A DNA stretch of 64,000 nt from Actinobacteria bacterium UBA2279 (GTDB taxonomy: Bacteria; Actinomycetota; Coriobacteriia; Anaerosomatales; Anaerosomataceae), in assembly GCA_002347365.1 (NCBI GenBank), contig DDWT01000031.1:1-64000 (forward strand), given 5' to 3'. The notes under the pieces were generated by a model. It did no database searches, was not told the DNA's origin, and saw nothing but the letters and a program-made list of their open reading frames with translations. Positions 33,948 through 43,293 of the stretch are shown piece after piece (the first letter of the stretch is position 1; each line of letters starts with the position of its first letter). The translations under genes were made by a program, and so were the position numbers.

Positions 33948-33977
33948 TTGCGCTGATGCTACAGAATCAATTAGATT
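33948..33977 (+). promoter_or_regulatory. Candidate promoter of the second HEAT/HD-GYP pair
   Basis: TTGCGC (33948-33953) and TAGATT (33972-33977) are spaced by 18 bases, giving a leader of about 25 bases to the GTG at 34011. A small palindrome CACAT-GGCT-ATGTG (33927-33940) lies just upstream and could be an operator for either divergent gene. Confidence 0.45.
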
Positions 33978-34010
33978 GCGGCCGTGCTGAACCGGGGGGT
34001 GTGATTCTGA

Positions 34011-35990
34011 GTGGCGTCTGATCCAGCCACGATGCGGAGTGTCGAAACCGTCGTTCGGGCACTGACCACCGCGACGAAGACCCTCCGCCTCTACCCCGCA
34101 TCCAGCCCGATCCCGCGTCAGAGCGCCTCTGCCGCTCGTGCTGCACTTGAGGAGCTACTCTCAGTAGAACCAGTCGTCCCGCTGACGGTCGCCCGCGAGG
34201 GCTTCACGTTCGGCGGCATGCCCGTTTCCTCCGTGGGTTCGAGCGAGCTCGCCGATCTGCTCGTCGCACACGGAGTCGCAGAGCTCGACATCCTACCCGG
34301 TTGCACGGAGGACGACATCGTCTCGACGCTATCGATCGTGCTGCAAGCTCCGGAGTCACTCCGCGAGCAAGGAGGCTTCGGCGCTGCGCTTGCGGGAGCC
34401 GGGATCGAATGCGTGCGGGCTTCCGACGTCAGCCTGACTGTCATCGAGCTTGAGGCGCTGACGCCTGAAGGCGACGTGGACGAGTTTCTGCGACAGCTCG
34501 CTACCGATCCGGACAAACTGACGCTCTGGCTGCAGAGTGTTGTGAAGAACGATCCCGGAGCGCTTGGCGACGGCCTCGCCGAGATCATGCAGGCAGCCGG
34601 ATCAGGCGATTTCGACCGCCTGGTCGAGTCGCTGACCTCGGCGTTCCTCTCTCAGGGCTCCGGAGGCCGCGATGCCGTTCTTGGCCTCGCTGCCGGTGGT
34701 CGCGAGGGCCTGGGAGAGCTGATGGCGAGCGTCTTCGGCACGATGGACTCGGCCGATCTGGCGTCTTCTCTGGTCGGCGGATTGTTCGGCGACAATATGC
34801 TGTCCATGTCGAGCATGCTCACGAACCTGCCGATCGGGCAGCGTCTCGACCAGATCATGGCGGATATCCAGCCGATGCTCGCCCAGGCGGGCCACTCGGC
34901 CAAAGAGCTTTCCTTCCTTGAGCATATGCTGGATGTGCGTGCATCCAAAGAACCCGAGAAGCCTTTGTTCGAGCGAGCTCCCGACTACAACAAGGTCGCG
35001 AAGCTCGCGGATGTGAAGTCCGAGGAGATCGCCGCGATTCGAAGTGAAGTGCAGCGCTCGCTGACGCATGTCAACGCGCGAACGGTGATGACAATGCTGT
35101 CCCTCCTCGACCAGCAGGAGGACTTCGACCTGTACTGCAAGACACTCGAGGGCCTGGTGTCGGTAGTGCCGACCCTGTTCGAGCAGCGCGATCTTGAGCT
35201 GGCTGATCGGGTCATCTCGGAACTGGTGGCCCGCGAGTCGCGCACCGACCTCCCCTGGCCGGAGCTCGCCGAACGCCTGCGCGCCGCGCTCGCGCGCACC
35301 ACCGATCGGCGAACCATGGCTGCGCTTCTCCATGCGGTCATGGACGACGCGTCTTTGGCACCGATTGCACGCGGCATCGTTCTGAAGTGTGGGGAGCCTG
35401 CGCAGATGGCCCTACTCGAAGAGGCGCTCTCCCTTCGTGACCGTGACGGGCTGGAGCTGGCCGGACTCATCCTGGGGCGACGCCTCATCGACCTGCTGGT
35501 CGCCTTCGCCCCCAAAGCGCAGTGGTTCCAGCTTGCTCCCGTCGTACGCCATCTTGCGGAGGAATCCGATCCGCGTTCATCTCAAGCGCTCGAGACTCTC
35601 ACCCACCGCGCAGACACGCAATCTCGACGCGAGATGGCGAAGGGCCTGGGCATGTCGAAGTCGCCCGCGGCGCTGCGGCATCTGGGCACCCTTATGCGGG
35701 ACGGTTCTGCTGAGGTCGCTACTGCCGCGATACGGGCGGTCGGCACGTGCCCCGCGCCGGGAGTGGTCGCGGCCATCGAGAAGCTTCTGGGAGAGATCGA
35801 CGCCGATGGCAAGGACTTCGCCCTGACCCGCGAGATCATCACCGCCCTGGCACGCTGCCAGGACGACGCTGCGACCACTTCGCTTGCCCGCCTGGCCGAT
35901 CGAAAAGCCCTCATCAAGAGAGGCCACTTCACTGAAGTCTCTGCGCTCGCGCGACAAGCGCTCGATAGCCGTGCACAGGGAGGTGCCTGA
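34011..35990 (+). CDS. HEAT-repeat protein with shared N-terminal domain (module copy 2)
   Basis: The GTG at 34011 follows GGGGGG by eleven bases. The 659-residue protein has the shared N domain (about 10-155): TKTLRLYPASSPIPRQSA, then PLTVAREGFTFGGMPV, GVAELDILPG and GFGAAL. A glycine-rich helical middle (about 200-285) and long helical repeats follow (SSQALETLTHRADTQSR, DGSAEVATAAIRAVGTC). It is the counterpart of the HEAT gene at 25.9-28.1 kb, in the same order before an HD-GYP gene. No enzyme motif is present. Its middle repeats look more diverged than those of copy 1. It is probably a scaffold or regulator. Confidence 0.85.
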   Translation: MASDPATMRSVETVVRALTTATKTLRLYPASSPIPRQSASAARAALEELLSVEPVVPLTVAREGFTFGGMPVSSVGSSELADLLVAHGVAELDILPGCTEDDIVSTLSIVLQAPESLREQGGFGAALAGAGIECVRASDVSLTVIELEALTPEGDVDEFLRQLATDPDKLTLWLQSVVKNDPGALGDGLAEIMQAAGSGDFDRLVESLTSAFLSQGSGGRDAVLGLAAGGREGLGELMASVFGTMDSADLASSLVGGLFGDNMLSMSSMLTNLPIGQRLDQIMADIQPMLAQAGHSAKELSFLEHMLDVRASKEPEKPLFERAPDYNKVAKLADVKSEEIAAIRSEVQRSLTHVNARTVMTMLSLLDQQEDFDLYCKTLEGLVSVVPTLFEQRDLELADRVISELVARESRTDLPWPELAERLRAALARTTDRRTMAALLHAVMDDASLAPIARGIVLKCGEPAQMALLEEALSLRDRDGLELAGLILGRRLIDLLVAFAPKAQWFQLAPVVRHLAEESDPRSSQALETLTHRADTQSRREMAKGLGMSKSPAALRHLGTLMRDGSAEVATAAIRAVGTCPAPGVVAAIEKLLGEIDADGKDFALTREIITALARCQDDAATTSLARLADRKALIKRGHFTEVSALARQALDSRAQGGA

Positions 35991-37312
35991 TGAACGAGCA
36001 TCAGCCCGTAGAACTCGTGGTGGCACTCTCCGCAGCACGCAAGGCGCTCCATCTCTATCCGCCGACCCACCCGAAGTACGCGGAGGCGATAGGCTCGCTG
36101 CTCGATGCGGCGGCGGCCTGCCTTGCCGAGGGACCCTTCACCCTCAACGTGCATCTCGGCCGCCTGTACCACGGCAGCCAGGTGCTATCGGTGGACGCTC
36201 CCGGACTTCGATCGATGACGGAGACACTCGAATCCCACCGGGTCGAGAGTCTGACGCTCCACGATGGCTTCACACAGCGTGATGCGGAGACGCTCATCGA
36301 AGTCCTCGGCCTGCGTGCGTCGCAGACACTCGAAGTAGGCGAGGAACTCGAGAAGCGCGGTGTTTCGACAGTCACGATCTCGGCGCTCGTCGACGAGGAC
36401 GCTGAGGAGGCCGAGGAGCGAGACCGCCTTCGCCAGCAGGACCGCGCGCTGTACAACCGGCTCATCGGAGTACTGCGCACGCTGACCCACCGGATACAAA
36501 AGACCGGTCAGCCCGATGTGGGCGACGCTGGCATCATCGTCGAGGGTATTCTCGGCAGGTTGATGGAGGACAGCGCTGCTGTGCTCGGCCTGGCGACCAT
36601 GACGGGCAACACCGAATCCAACCTGTTCCACTCCATCAACACGATGATCTACTCGCTCATCCTCGGCATCGGACTCGGCATCCCTGAGGAGGGCCTCACC
36701 ACACTCGGCGTATCAGCGCTGCTGCATGACGTCGGCAAGATCGCCTTTGATATGACGGATCCCGAGGACGCCGAGAAGGCCCGGTATCTCCACCCGAAGA
36801 TAGGTGCGGAAGTCCTCTCGCGTCTGCCCGAGCAGGACCGCACCCCCATGCTTGTGGCTTACGAGCACCACATGGGTCGCGATGGCTCCGGCTACCCCGA
36901 GCGCGAGGCGGACTACGTCACACACCCGTACAGCCGCATCGTCGCTATTGCCGATCGCTACGACCGACTCACCACGCCCCTGCCTGATGGCCTTGCTCAC
37001 ACCCCGGACCAGGCGGTGATGCAGCTGCTGCGCGACACGCTCACCACACTCGATCAGACGCTGACCCGACTGTTCGTCAAACATCTCGGTGTGTTCCCGG
37101 TCGGTTGTGTGGTCCGCCTTTCGGATCAATCCGTGGGCATCGTCTCGGGCATGACCGATGACTCCCTGCGACCCCGCGTCCGTGTGATGTACGACCCGAC
37201 AGGGCTCGCTATCGAGACGCCCAAAGACGTGGAGCTGACCGAAGTCGGTCTGGAAGTCCTGGAGACAGTCGATCCGGACAACCTGAAGGTCCGTATCTCA
37301 GACCATCTCTAG
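35990..37312 (+). CDS. HD-GYP phosphodiesterase with shared N-terminal domain (module copy 2)
   Basis: The ATG shares its first base with the stop of the HEAT gene (TGATG), so the two are translationally coupled. The 440 residues contain the shared N domain (about 5-130; RKALHLYPPTHPKYAEAI) and an HD-GYP domain (about 190-380). The latter shows FHSINTM, LLHDVGKIAFD, HPKIGAEV, YEHHMGRDGSGYP and IADRYDRLT. All expected metal ligands are there, so c-di-GMP hydrolysis is plausible. A short beta-rich end follows. The protein is shorter than copy 1 by about 50 residues, mostly at the N-terminus. Confidence 0.92.
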   Translation: MNEHQPVELVVALSAARKALHLYPPTHPKYAEAIGSLLDAAAACLAEGPFTLNVHLGRLYHGSQVLSVDAPGLRSMTETLESHRVESLTLHDGFTQRDAETLIEVLGLRASQTLEVGEELEKRGVSTVTISALVDEDAEEAEERDRLRQQDRALYNRLIGVLRTLTHRIQKTGQPDVGDAGIIVEGILGRLMEDSAAVLGLATMTGNTESNLFHSINTMIYSLILGIGLGIPEEGLTTLGVSALLHDVGKIAFDMTDPEDAEKARYLHPKIGAEVLSRLPEQDRTPMLVAYEHHMGRDGSGYPEREADYVTHPYSRIVAIADRYDRLTTPLPDGLAHTPDQAVMQLLRDTLTTLDQTLTRLFVKHLGVFPVGCVVRLSDQSVGIVSGMTDDSLRPRVRVMYDPTGLAIETPKDVELTEVGLEVLETVDPDNLKVRISDHL

Positions 37313-37671
37313 GGGCGCATCGGCTGCTGCGGATTGATCTTGTGCAGCACGATGGCGATGAGTGCCAACCGCCTACCGCGATCTTTGCAGCTCTCCACGA
37401 ACTGGGCCACCGTCTGCCTCGTCTCGGCGGACGGCCGATAGCGCACAAGGCCTCCTGCTTTCGACAGGATCCTGCCGTCACACAACGCCTCGACCTCGGG
37501 CTCAAGCTCCTCGATCCTGCGACCGAGCCTGGACGCAAGGCCATCGAGATCGAGCACGGCCTCCGGATTGCGATGGAAGAAGACGAGGATGTCCCACGTC
37601 AGCAGAGATCTGACGTGACGATCAACGAACTCGGTGACCGAGGGTCCGAGGACCCCCTCAAGATCGTACAC
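37309..37671 (-). CDS. Small winged-helix-like protein of unknown function
   Basis: The GTG at 37671 has AAGGA seven bases upstream; the longer frame starts without a site. The 120 residues look like a helix-turn-helix or winged-helix core (about 25-75, RSLLTWDILVFFHRNPEAVLDLDGLASRLG with a break), then a charged helix and a hydrophobic helix near the end. I do not recognise a family; a DNA-binding role is inference from the fold pattern. It is convergent with the HD-GYP gene and overlaps its end by four bases. Confidence 0.55.
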   Translation of the reverse strand: MYDLEGVLGPSVTEFVDRHVRSLLTWDILVFFHRNPEAVLDLDGLASRLGRRIEELEPEVEALCDGRILSKAGGLVRYRPSAETRQTVAQFVESCKDRGRRLALIAIVLHKINPQQPMRP

Positions 37672-37866
37672 TCGCGATCCTTCCCGCCTTCGGCGATCGC
37701 TGAGCCTTCGGTGTCGATGGGCTCGGCACGACCTTGGGCGCACAAGATTCCTTTACAAGTTTAGCCTATCGTAGTGCGCATTCCATTCACTGCGTGCCAG
37801 CGGCAGAATCATTACGCTCAACGGTACCCGCCTTCGATGAAAGGAGCTGACGAATGGTCACTCAAA

Positions 37867-38268
37867 CTAAGCCTCAAGCTCGCAGATGCGCTGCATACGA
37901 CCCGCCGCCAGGAACAACACACCGGAAATGACCGTTGGCGCAATGAGCACGCCTGCCATCAGCCACCAGATGCCGAGCTCTCCCCATCCCGCGAAGACGC
38001 CCCACAAGATCGCCCCCACGGCTCCCGCCAGCAACAGCACGCCCGCCAGGTTCTCGTAGAACCACCCGATTGCAAGCGCGACGATTGCGATTGCCAATGG
38101 GATGGCCGCGGTACCGGCGGCTTCGGACAGCCCCTTGTTGCGATACTCAAGGTCCATACCCAGCACCGCGGCAATCCAGAAGACGCCTCCTGCCACGACG
38201 AACGCCCGTGCAAACAATCGCTCGAGGTTCATTCGCTCGGATTTGCAGACCCTGGCCATGATCTCCAT
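37867..38268 (-). CDS. Four-helix membrane protein of unknown function
   Basis: GGGAG lies eight bases before the ATG at 38268. The 133-residue protein has about four transmembrane helices (about 20-40, 52-70, 75-95, 100-122) with glycines and tryptophans at their ends, and short tails. No known family motif is seen. The 195 bases beyond its end hold no gene that I can support. Its position between a winged-helix-like gene and a reductase gene does not explain it. Confidence 0.6.
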   Translation of the reverse strand: MEIMARVCKSERMNLERLFARAFVVAGGVFWIAAVLGMDLEYRNKGLSEAAGTAAIPLAIAIVALAIGWFYENLAGVLLLAGAVGAILWGVFAGWGELGIWWLMAGVLIAPTVISGVLFLAAGRMQRICELEA

Positions 38269-38321
38269 CGCTATCGCTCCCTACCGTGTTCACGACGGGT
38301 GGTTCATGGCCGTCATATACC

Positions 38322-39047
38322 CTAAGTGGTCGGCGGACGACTCGCCGACGGATAACCACTGAACAGCTCGACCTGCAGTCCGGAATCTGGAATACCAATC
38401 CTCGCGGCGACAGCCTGCATCGCCTGCACCATCATGGGCGGGCCGGAGAGAATCCAGCTTATCCGCTCGGGTGAAGAGACGTATCGACGAACGACTTCCT
38501 CGGTGATGAAGCCGGTCTCGCCGCTCCAGTCATCCCCGGGGCGCTCTACTACAGGCACGAAGGTCAGTCGCCCCGTGCGTCGAGCCGCGACTGCGAACTC
38601 GTCCGCGTACTTCATGCACTCGGGTGAACGATCACCGTAGAAGAGCACGAGGCTCTCCGTCCTGCCCTCGGCCATGGCATCCCGAATCATGCTGTGCGCT
38701 GGAGTCACGCCCACGCCGCCCACCAGGAATCCGGTCGACTGCCCGTCATGCGCAAGGGTGAGCGTCCCCGACGATCCGGACAGCTCCACCTCGTCTCCCG
38801 GTACCAGCTCGGCAAGGGTGGTCTTGAAGACAGAACCGCTCAGCCGGGTGCATATCTCGAGATAATCGTCCGCAGGTGCGCTTGCGATGGTGAACACCTT
38901 GCGCTGCAGGCCCTCGCCGGTCTGCAGACCCAACGTCAGATGTTGACCTGCATTGAAGAGGTACCCGTCCGGTCGCCTGAAGCGAAAGACCCCGGCGAGA
39001 CCGCCGCACGTTTCCGATGTCAGGAGCGGGGCGCTGTACGTTGTCAT
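38322..39047 (-). CDS. FAD/NAD-binding oxidoreductase (ferredoxin reductase-like)
   Basis: The 241 residues form an FNR-type flavoprotein. An FAD-binding barrel (about 1-100) includes RKVFTIASAP at the flavin site, and an NAD-binding domain includes STGFLVGGVGVTPAHSMI and the C-terminal WILSGPPMMVQAM. It lacks a ferredoxin domain of its own, so it probably passes electrons between NAD(P)H and a separate partner. It lies nine bases before the start of nothing on its strand; the GGDEF-EAL gene ends nine bases upstream, so the two may share a transcript. Confidence 0.87.
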   Translation of the reverse strand: MTTYSAPLLTSETCGGLAGVFRFRRPDGYLFNAGQHLTLGLQTGEGLQRKVFTIASAPADDYLEICTRLSGSVFKTTLAELVPGDEVELSGSSGTLTLAHDGQSTGFLVGGVGVTPAHSMIRDAMAEGRTESLVLFYGDRSPECMKYADEFAVAARRTGRLTFVPVVERPGDDWSGETGFITEEVVRRYVSSPERISWILSGPPMMVQAMQAVAARIGIPDSGLQVELFSGYPSASRPPTT

Positions 39048-39056
39048 GTCTCAACC

Positions 39057-41141
39057 TCAGAACAGTAGTCTGTGCCATCCTTTGACCCCGGAACGGAGCA
39101 TCTCCGCGAACTCCGGAGCAGGGACGGGGCGACTGAACAGGTAGCCCTGTGCCAGATCGCACTTGAGCAGTCGAAGGAAAGAAAGCTGTTCGGTGGTCTC
39201 CACGCCCTCCCCCACACACTGCGCGCGGAAACTATGCGATAGAGCGATCACGGCGGCCACGAGAGCTGCGTTCTCCGCATCGGTGGCCAGGTCCTTGACG
39301 AATGATCGATCGATCTTCAGCGAGCCGACTCGAAGACGTTTCAGGTAGCTCAGCGACGAGTATCCCGTACCGAAATCATCGATCACGAAGTGGACGCCCA
39401 GCTTCTCAAGCTCCCGGAATATCGCGATAGCCTGTTCAGGGTCGTCCATGACAGCGCTTTCTGTCAGCTCCACATGGAGATGATGTCCTTCGAGACCAGC
39501 ACTCTCCAGGGCTCCCCGGATGAGTTCTTGCACAAGTCCGCTCTTGAATTGATGCGCCGAGAGGTTCACCGAGACGCTTCCGGGCTTGAGCCCCTGGTCG
39601 ATCCACTCGCGGGACTGACGACACGCCTCGTACATGATCCATTCGCCCAACGAGACGATGAGTCCACTCTCCTCGGCAACGGGAATGAACTCGACCGGTC
39701 CGACGAGTCCACGCTCCGGGTGATTCCATCGCACCAGCGCCTCCGAGCCTACGATCGCGCCGTCATTCAGCGAGATGATGGGCTGGTAGAAGAGCTGGAA
39801 CTCGCCGGCCGTGATGCCGCGCCTGATGTCGGTCTCCAACCGCAGGATCGCGACCGCCTCCTGATGCATGGCCTCATCGAACACTTCGTAGCGTGCGCGT
39901 CCCTTGCTCTTCGCCCGATACATGGCAGTGTCGGCATCGCGCAGCAAGTCATCGCTCCGCATGTAACGACCGTCGTTCACCGCGACACCGATGCTCGCGT
40001 GCAGCACGACCTCGTCTCCGCCAACGCTGAAGGGCTCGCTGAACTCATCCAGGAGCGCTTGCGCGTGGTGTATCGAGTTGGCGACGTCGGCGACGCCATC
40101 CAAGATGACGCCGTACTCATCTCCGCCCAATCGGGCGAGCGTGTCGCCAGCGCTCACAGTGCGCGCAAAACGAGTGCCCGCTTCGGCCAGCAGCGTGTCG
40201 CCTGACTCGTGACCGTAGCTCTCGTTGACCATCTTGAAGCGGTCGAGGTCGATGAACAGCACCGTGAAGCCGTACTCGGCACTGGTGATCGCCCTGCGAA
40301 CCAGAAAGCTCAACCGGTCCATGAACAGCGATCGGTTGGCCAAACCCGTGAGTCGATCGTAGAAGGCCCCCTGCAGGATGCGCTCCTCGTTCGCCTTCAG
40401 GTCATTGATGTCGGTCTGGGAGCCTGCCATGCGAACCGCTCGATCGCCCTCGAACACGGCCACGCCGCGTGTCAGCATCCAGACATCATGGCCCAGCTTG
40501 TGACGCACTCGATACTCGGCCTTGAGGCGCGGCGTGATCCGCTGTTGATGCAGGTCTATCTCCCGCATCAGTTGATCGATGTCTTCCGGGTGCACCTTCT
40601 CGAACCACCCCTCAGGACTGTCACCAAGTTCGCCCTGTTCGTAGCCGAGAAGTTCGCAGAACCTCGGTGAGTAATAGACCCTGTTCCCGACCAGGTCCCA
40701 ATCCCAGATCCCGTCATTCGCACCTCGTAGGGCGATATCGTAGCGTTGCTCGCTCTCCTTCAGCTGACGCTCGCGATCGATCTCCGTCGTCACATCTCGG
40801 ACATGGACGATGAACGCAGCACGCCCGGCGAACTGAACGCTCCGGCGGTCGCACACACCGAGGAAATCCTCTTCTGTGGCGTGGAACAACCAGGGTCCCC
40901 ACACCTCCGCGTCCAGGGCTTTCGCGGCAAGCCGCTCTTCCAGTTGAGGTCTGTCCTCCTCGTCGATGAAATCGATGATGGCGCCACCGACAAGACGCTC
41001 TCTCGGAACGCCAAAAGCTCGCGAAGCCGCGTCGTTGACCTCGAGGATCTCGTGCGTGACAGCATCACAGACGAACAACGCCTGCGGGTTGGAGAAGAAC
41101 AGCTGCCGAAATTCCCCGGCCGCTATCGAGTCGTCCTCCAT
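39057..41141 (-). CDS. PAS-PAS-GGDEF-EAL c-di-GMP protein
   Basis: The 694-residue protein has two PAS/PAC units (about 10-125 and 130-245), a GGDEF domain (about 255-420) and an EAL domain (430-690). The GGDEF active site reads LGGDEYGVIL, a conservative Phe to Tyr change, and FIDLDRFKMVNESYGH is normal, so diguanylate cyclase activity is possible. The EAL domain has SEALVRW, the Asn in SVNLSAH, ELTES and IDDFGTGYSS, so phosphodiesterase activity is likely. No membrane helix is seen. It could make or break c-di-GMP in answer to a ligand or redox signal sensed by PAS. Confidence 0.93.
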   Translation of the reverse strand: MEDDSIAAGEFRQLFFSNPQALFVCDAVTHEILEVNDAASRAFGVPRERLVGGAIIDFIDEEDRPQLEERLAAKALDAEVWGPWLFHATEEDFLGVCDRRSVQFAGRAAFIVHVRDVTTEIDRERQLKESEQRYDIALRGANDGIWDWDLVGNRVYYSPRFCELLGYEQGELGDSPEGWFEKVHPEDIDQLMREIDLHQQRITPRLKAEYRVRHKLGHDVWMLTRGVAVFEGDRAVRMAGSQTDINDLKANEERILQGAFYDRLTGLANRSLFMDRLSFLVRRAITSAEYGFTVLFIDLDRFKMVNESYGHESGDTLLAEAGTRFARTVSAGDTLARLGGDEYGVILDGVADVANSIHHAQALLDEFSEPFSVGGDEVVLHASIGVAVNDGRYMRSDDLLRDADTAMYRAKSKGRARYEVFDEAMHQEAVAILRLETDIRRGITAGEFQLFYQPIISLNDGAIVGSEALVRWNHPERGLVGPVEFIPVAEESGLIVSLGEWIMYEACRQSREWIDQGLKPGSVSVNLSAHQFKSGLVQELIRGALESAGLEGHHLHVELTESAVMDDPEQAIAIFRELEKLGVHFVIDDFGTGYSSLSYLKRLRVGSLKIDRSFVKDLATDAENAALVAAVIALSHSFRAQCVGEGVETTEQLSFLRLLKCDLAQGYLFSRPVPAPEFAEMLRSGVKGWHRLLF

Positions 41142-41164
41142 CGAGACCTCCAGTCAGAGATGCA

Positions 41165-42469
41165 TCAGCCGCGAGACTTGGTGCCCCTCTTCTTTCTTCC
41201 CAAGTCGAGCTTCATCGTCAGTATGCGGTCTGATGCGAAGATTCTCGCTGCCAGGAACACGAAGACCACGAACCACACGATCTCATATGCGATTCCCGCC
41301 CATACCATGGCGTAGTTGCCCAGAAACAGGTTGGGACCCGCCATGAATGGATGGCTGAAGGGTATCGCGTAGACAAGCAGCCGCAGCCTGGGACTGATCG
41401 CCTCTATGTCGAGGAAGAGCACGAGGAAATACGGCAGCATGAGCATCAGCATCAACGGCGTGAGCAACGACTGGACCGCCCGGACGTTCTCGGCAAATGC
41501 TCCGAGGATCAATGCGATGGAGATCGCCACGAGAATCGCAAAGAACATCGTGGTGCCAAGCAACGCGTAGTCGCCCACACTGAGACTCAGCCCGAGACTT
41601 GCGAGTGCGTCCCCGCCATTCAGCTCCATCCCTCCGAAACCGGCCTGCATGCCTTTCATGTAGTAGCTCATGCCGATCATGTAGGCCCCCGCAGACAGCA
41701 GCGCGACGGCGCCCGCGGCGATCATCTTCGCGCCCACAAGAGCACTCCGCGCGACCGGTACGGCAAGCAGTGTCTCGAGCGTCTTGTTCTCCTTCTCGTT
41801 GGCAATGGTCGTAGCCACCATCTGCGCCGCGAAGATCGTGACGATGAAGAGCACTATCGGAATGAACGTCGTCTGCTGGCTTATGAAGGCGCCGATCATA
41901 TCCGGGGAAGCTAGCGCCTCCTTCTCGCCGACGATGACGTGCTCCTCGACCGACATCGGCGTCTTCAGCGCCTCCAAATCCGTGCCTCCGACCCGCTCGG
42001 CAAGCATCTGTGCACTGACTGCTTCTGATACCCCGGCTATCGCGCCCTTCAGCGCCCCCAGGTCTCGAGAACCCGTGACGGAGAGGTTGCGCAATGCCGA
42101 GTACGTGATGAGTCGAGGCTGCTCGACGACGGAAAGCTTCGCCCCGAAACCTGCGGGGATGACGACCAGGAGCCGCGAGGCGGCATCCCTCGTCTTGAGC
42201 TCGGCAACCGCCTTCTCCACTTCGGCATCCTGTCGGACATCAGCCGTGAAACCCGCCTGCTCGATCGATGTGATGACCAGAGCGGAGGCGGCGCTCCTGT
42301 CGAGATCAACCACGATAACGCTACGCTGAGCCGCATTCTCGTCGCCCTGCGAACCCATGATATTGCCGATGAGAGCGAACATCAGGATCGTCACCGCGAA
42401 GGGCAGCAGCATCTGCCGGGTCAAGAGTTCTCTGAGCTCCTTGCGCAGCAGCACCATGAACTTCCTCAT
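41165..42469 (-). CDS. ABC-2 type permease (NatB-like exporter)
   Basis: The 434-residue protein has one N-terminal helix (about 20-40), a soluble domain predicted outside (about 45-175), and five or six helices from about 200 to 420. The segment TIANEKENKTLETLLAVPVARSAL is the typical ABC-2/NatB motif at the membrane border. It is the membrane half of an exporter related to Na+ extruder NatAB. It overlaps the ATPase gene upstream by four bases. The substrate is not certain; Na+ or a small toxic compound would fit. Confidence 0.88.
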   Translation of the reverse strand: MRKFMVLLRKELRELLTRQMLLPFAVTILMFALIGNIMGSQGDENAAQRSVIVVDLDRSAASALVITSIEQAGFTADVRQDAEVEKAVAELKTRDAASRLLVVIPAGFGAKLSVVEQPRLITYSALRNLSVTGSRDLGALKGAIAGVSEAVSAQMLAERVGGTDLEALKTPMSVEEHVIVGEKEALASPDMIGAFISQQTTFIPIVLFIVTIFAAQMVATTIANEKENKTLETLLAVPVARSALVGAKMIAAGAVALLSAGAYMIGMSYYMKGMQAGFGGMELNGGDALASLGLSLSVGDYALLGTTMFFAILVAISIALILGAFAENVRAVQSLLTPLMLMLMLPYFLVLFLDIEAISPRLRLLVYAIPFSHPFMAGPNLFLGNYAMVWAGIAYEIVWFVVFVFLAARIFASDRILTMKLDLGRKKRGTKSRG

Positions 42470-43188
42470 CGAGCCACCTGCGCAAAGACCTCTTCAAGGT
42501 TCGCGGCACCGTATCTCTGCTTGAGAGCGGACGGCGTCCCCACCTCGTGGATGACGCCCTTGTGTATGATCGCCACCCGGTCCGAGAGATACTCGATCTC
42601 GAGCATGTTGTGGCTCGAGAGAAGCACCGACATCCCCCTGCGAGAGAACTCCTTGATCGTGGCACGGACTTCGAGCGCGTTGAGTACATCAAGGCCACTC
42701 GTAGGTTCGTCAAGGATTGCCAGGCGCGGTCGCGTCATGATCGTTCGCGCCAGCAGGAGTTTGCGGGTCATACCTTTGCTGTACGTACCGAGCTTGTCGG
42801 TGAGCCGCTCCCTAAGAGCACATACCTCACGTGCGATCTTGAGCGCTTCGTCCTGACGAGGCTTCTCGCCGAAGTAGATCCGCGCCATGAAACGCAGGTA
42901 GTCTTCACCTGTCATGTTCTTATACGCGCCGGCTTCCTCGGGCAGATACGCGATTCGCTCCCGGACAGTCGCCGGATCGGATGCGACATCGACGCCATCG
43001 AGTCGCGCGCTGCCTCCGCTCGGCTGCAGTATAGTGGCCACGATCCGCAGTGTCGTCGTCTTGCCCGCACCGTTCGGGCCGATGAGGGCGAAGATCTCGT
43101 TCTCCGCGACAGCGAAGTCGATGCCTTTCACAGCCTCATGCTTGCCATATGACTTTCGCAGTCCGGACACCTCGAGGACGTTCGTCAC
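42466..43188 (-). CDS. ABC transporter ATPase (NatA-like exporter)
   Basis: This 240-residue ATPase has Walker A GPNGAGKTT, the Q-loop in IAYLPEEAGAY, the signature YSKGMTRKLLLAR, Walker B LAILDEPTSGLD and the switch His in SSHNMLEIEYLSD. The form KGMTRK in place of SGGQ is usual in this subfamily. It powers the ABC-2 permease that follows, with which it overlaps by four bases. It is divergent from the molybdopterin-binding lipoprotein gene, 105 bases away. Confidence 0.92.
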   Translation of the reverse strand: MTNVLEVSGLRKSYGKHEAVKGIDFAVAENEIFALIGPNGAGKTTTLRIVATILQPSGGSARLDGVDVASDPATVRERIAYLPEEAGAYKNMTGEDYLRFMARIYFGEKPRQDEALKIAREVCALRERLTDKLGTYSKGMTRKLLLARTIMTRPRLAILDEPTSGLDVLNALEVRATIKEFSRRGMSVLLSSHNMLEIEYLSDRVAIIHKGVIHEVGTPSALKQRYGAANLEEVFAQVAR

Positions 43189-43293
43189 AGCTCCTCCACT
43201 CCTGCTCAGTGCATCACTTTCATTCTGCCACAGGAATGCAACGGACTCCGCTCGGGAATGAACGAGTGAGCGGCACGCTCAAAGGAGACGGAG

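Noticed and set aside
37774..38325. Plus-strand open frame, with AAGGAG ahead of a short ATG frame at 37855
   Set aside because: It runs antisense through the four-helix membrane protein, and the short frame ends after about 24 codons.
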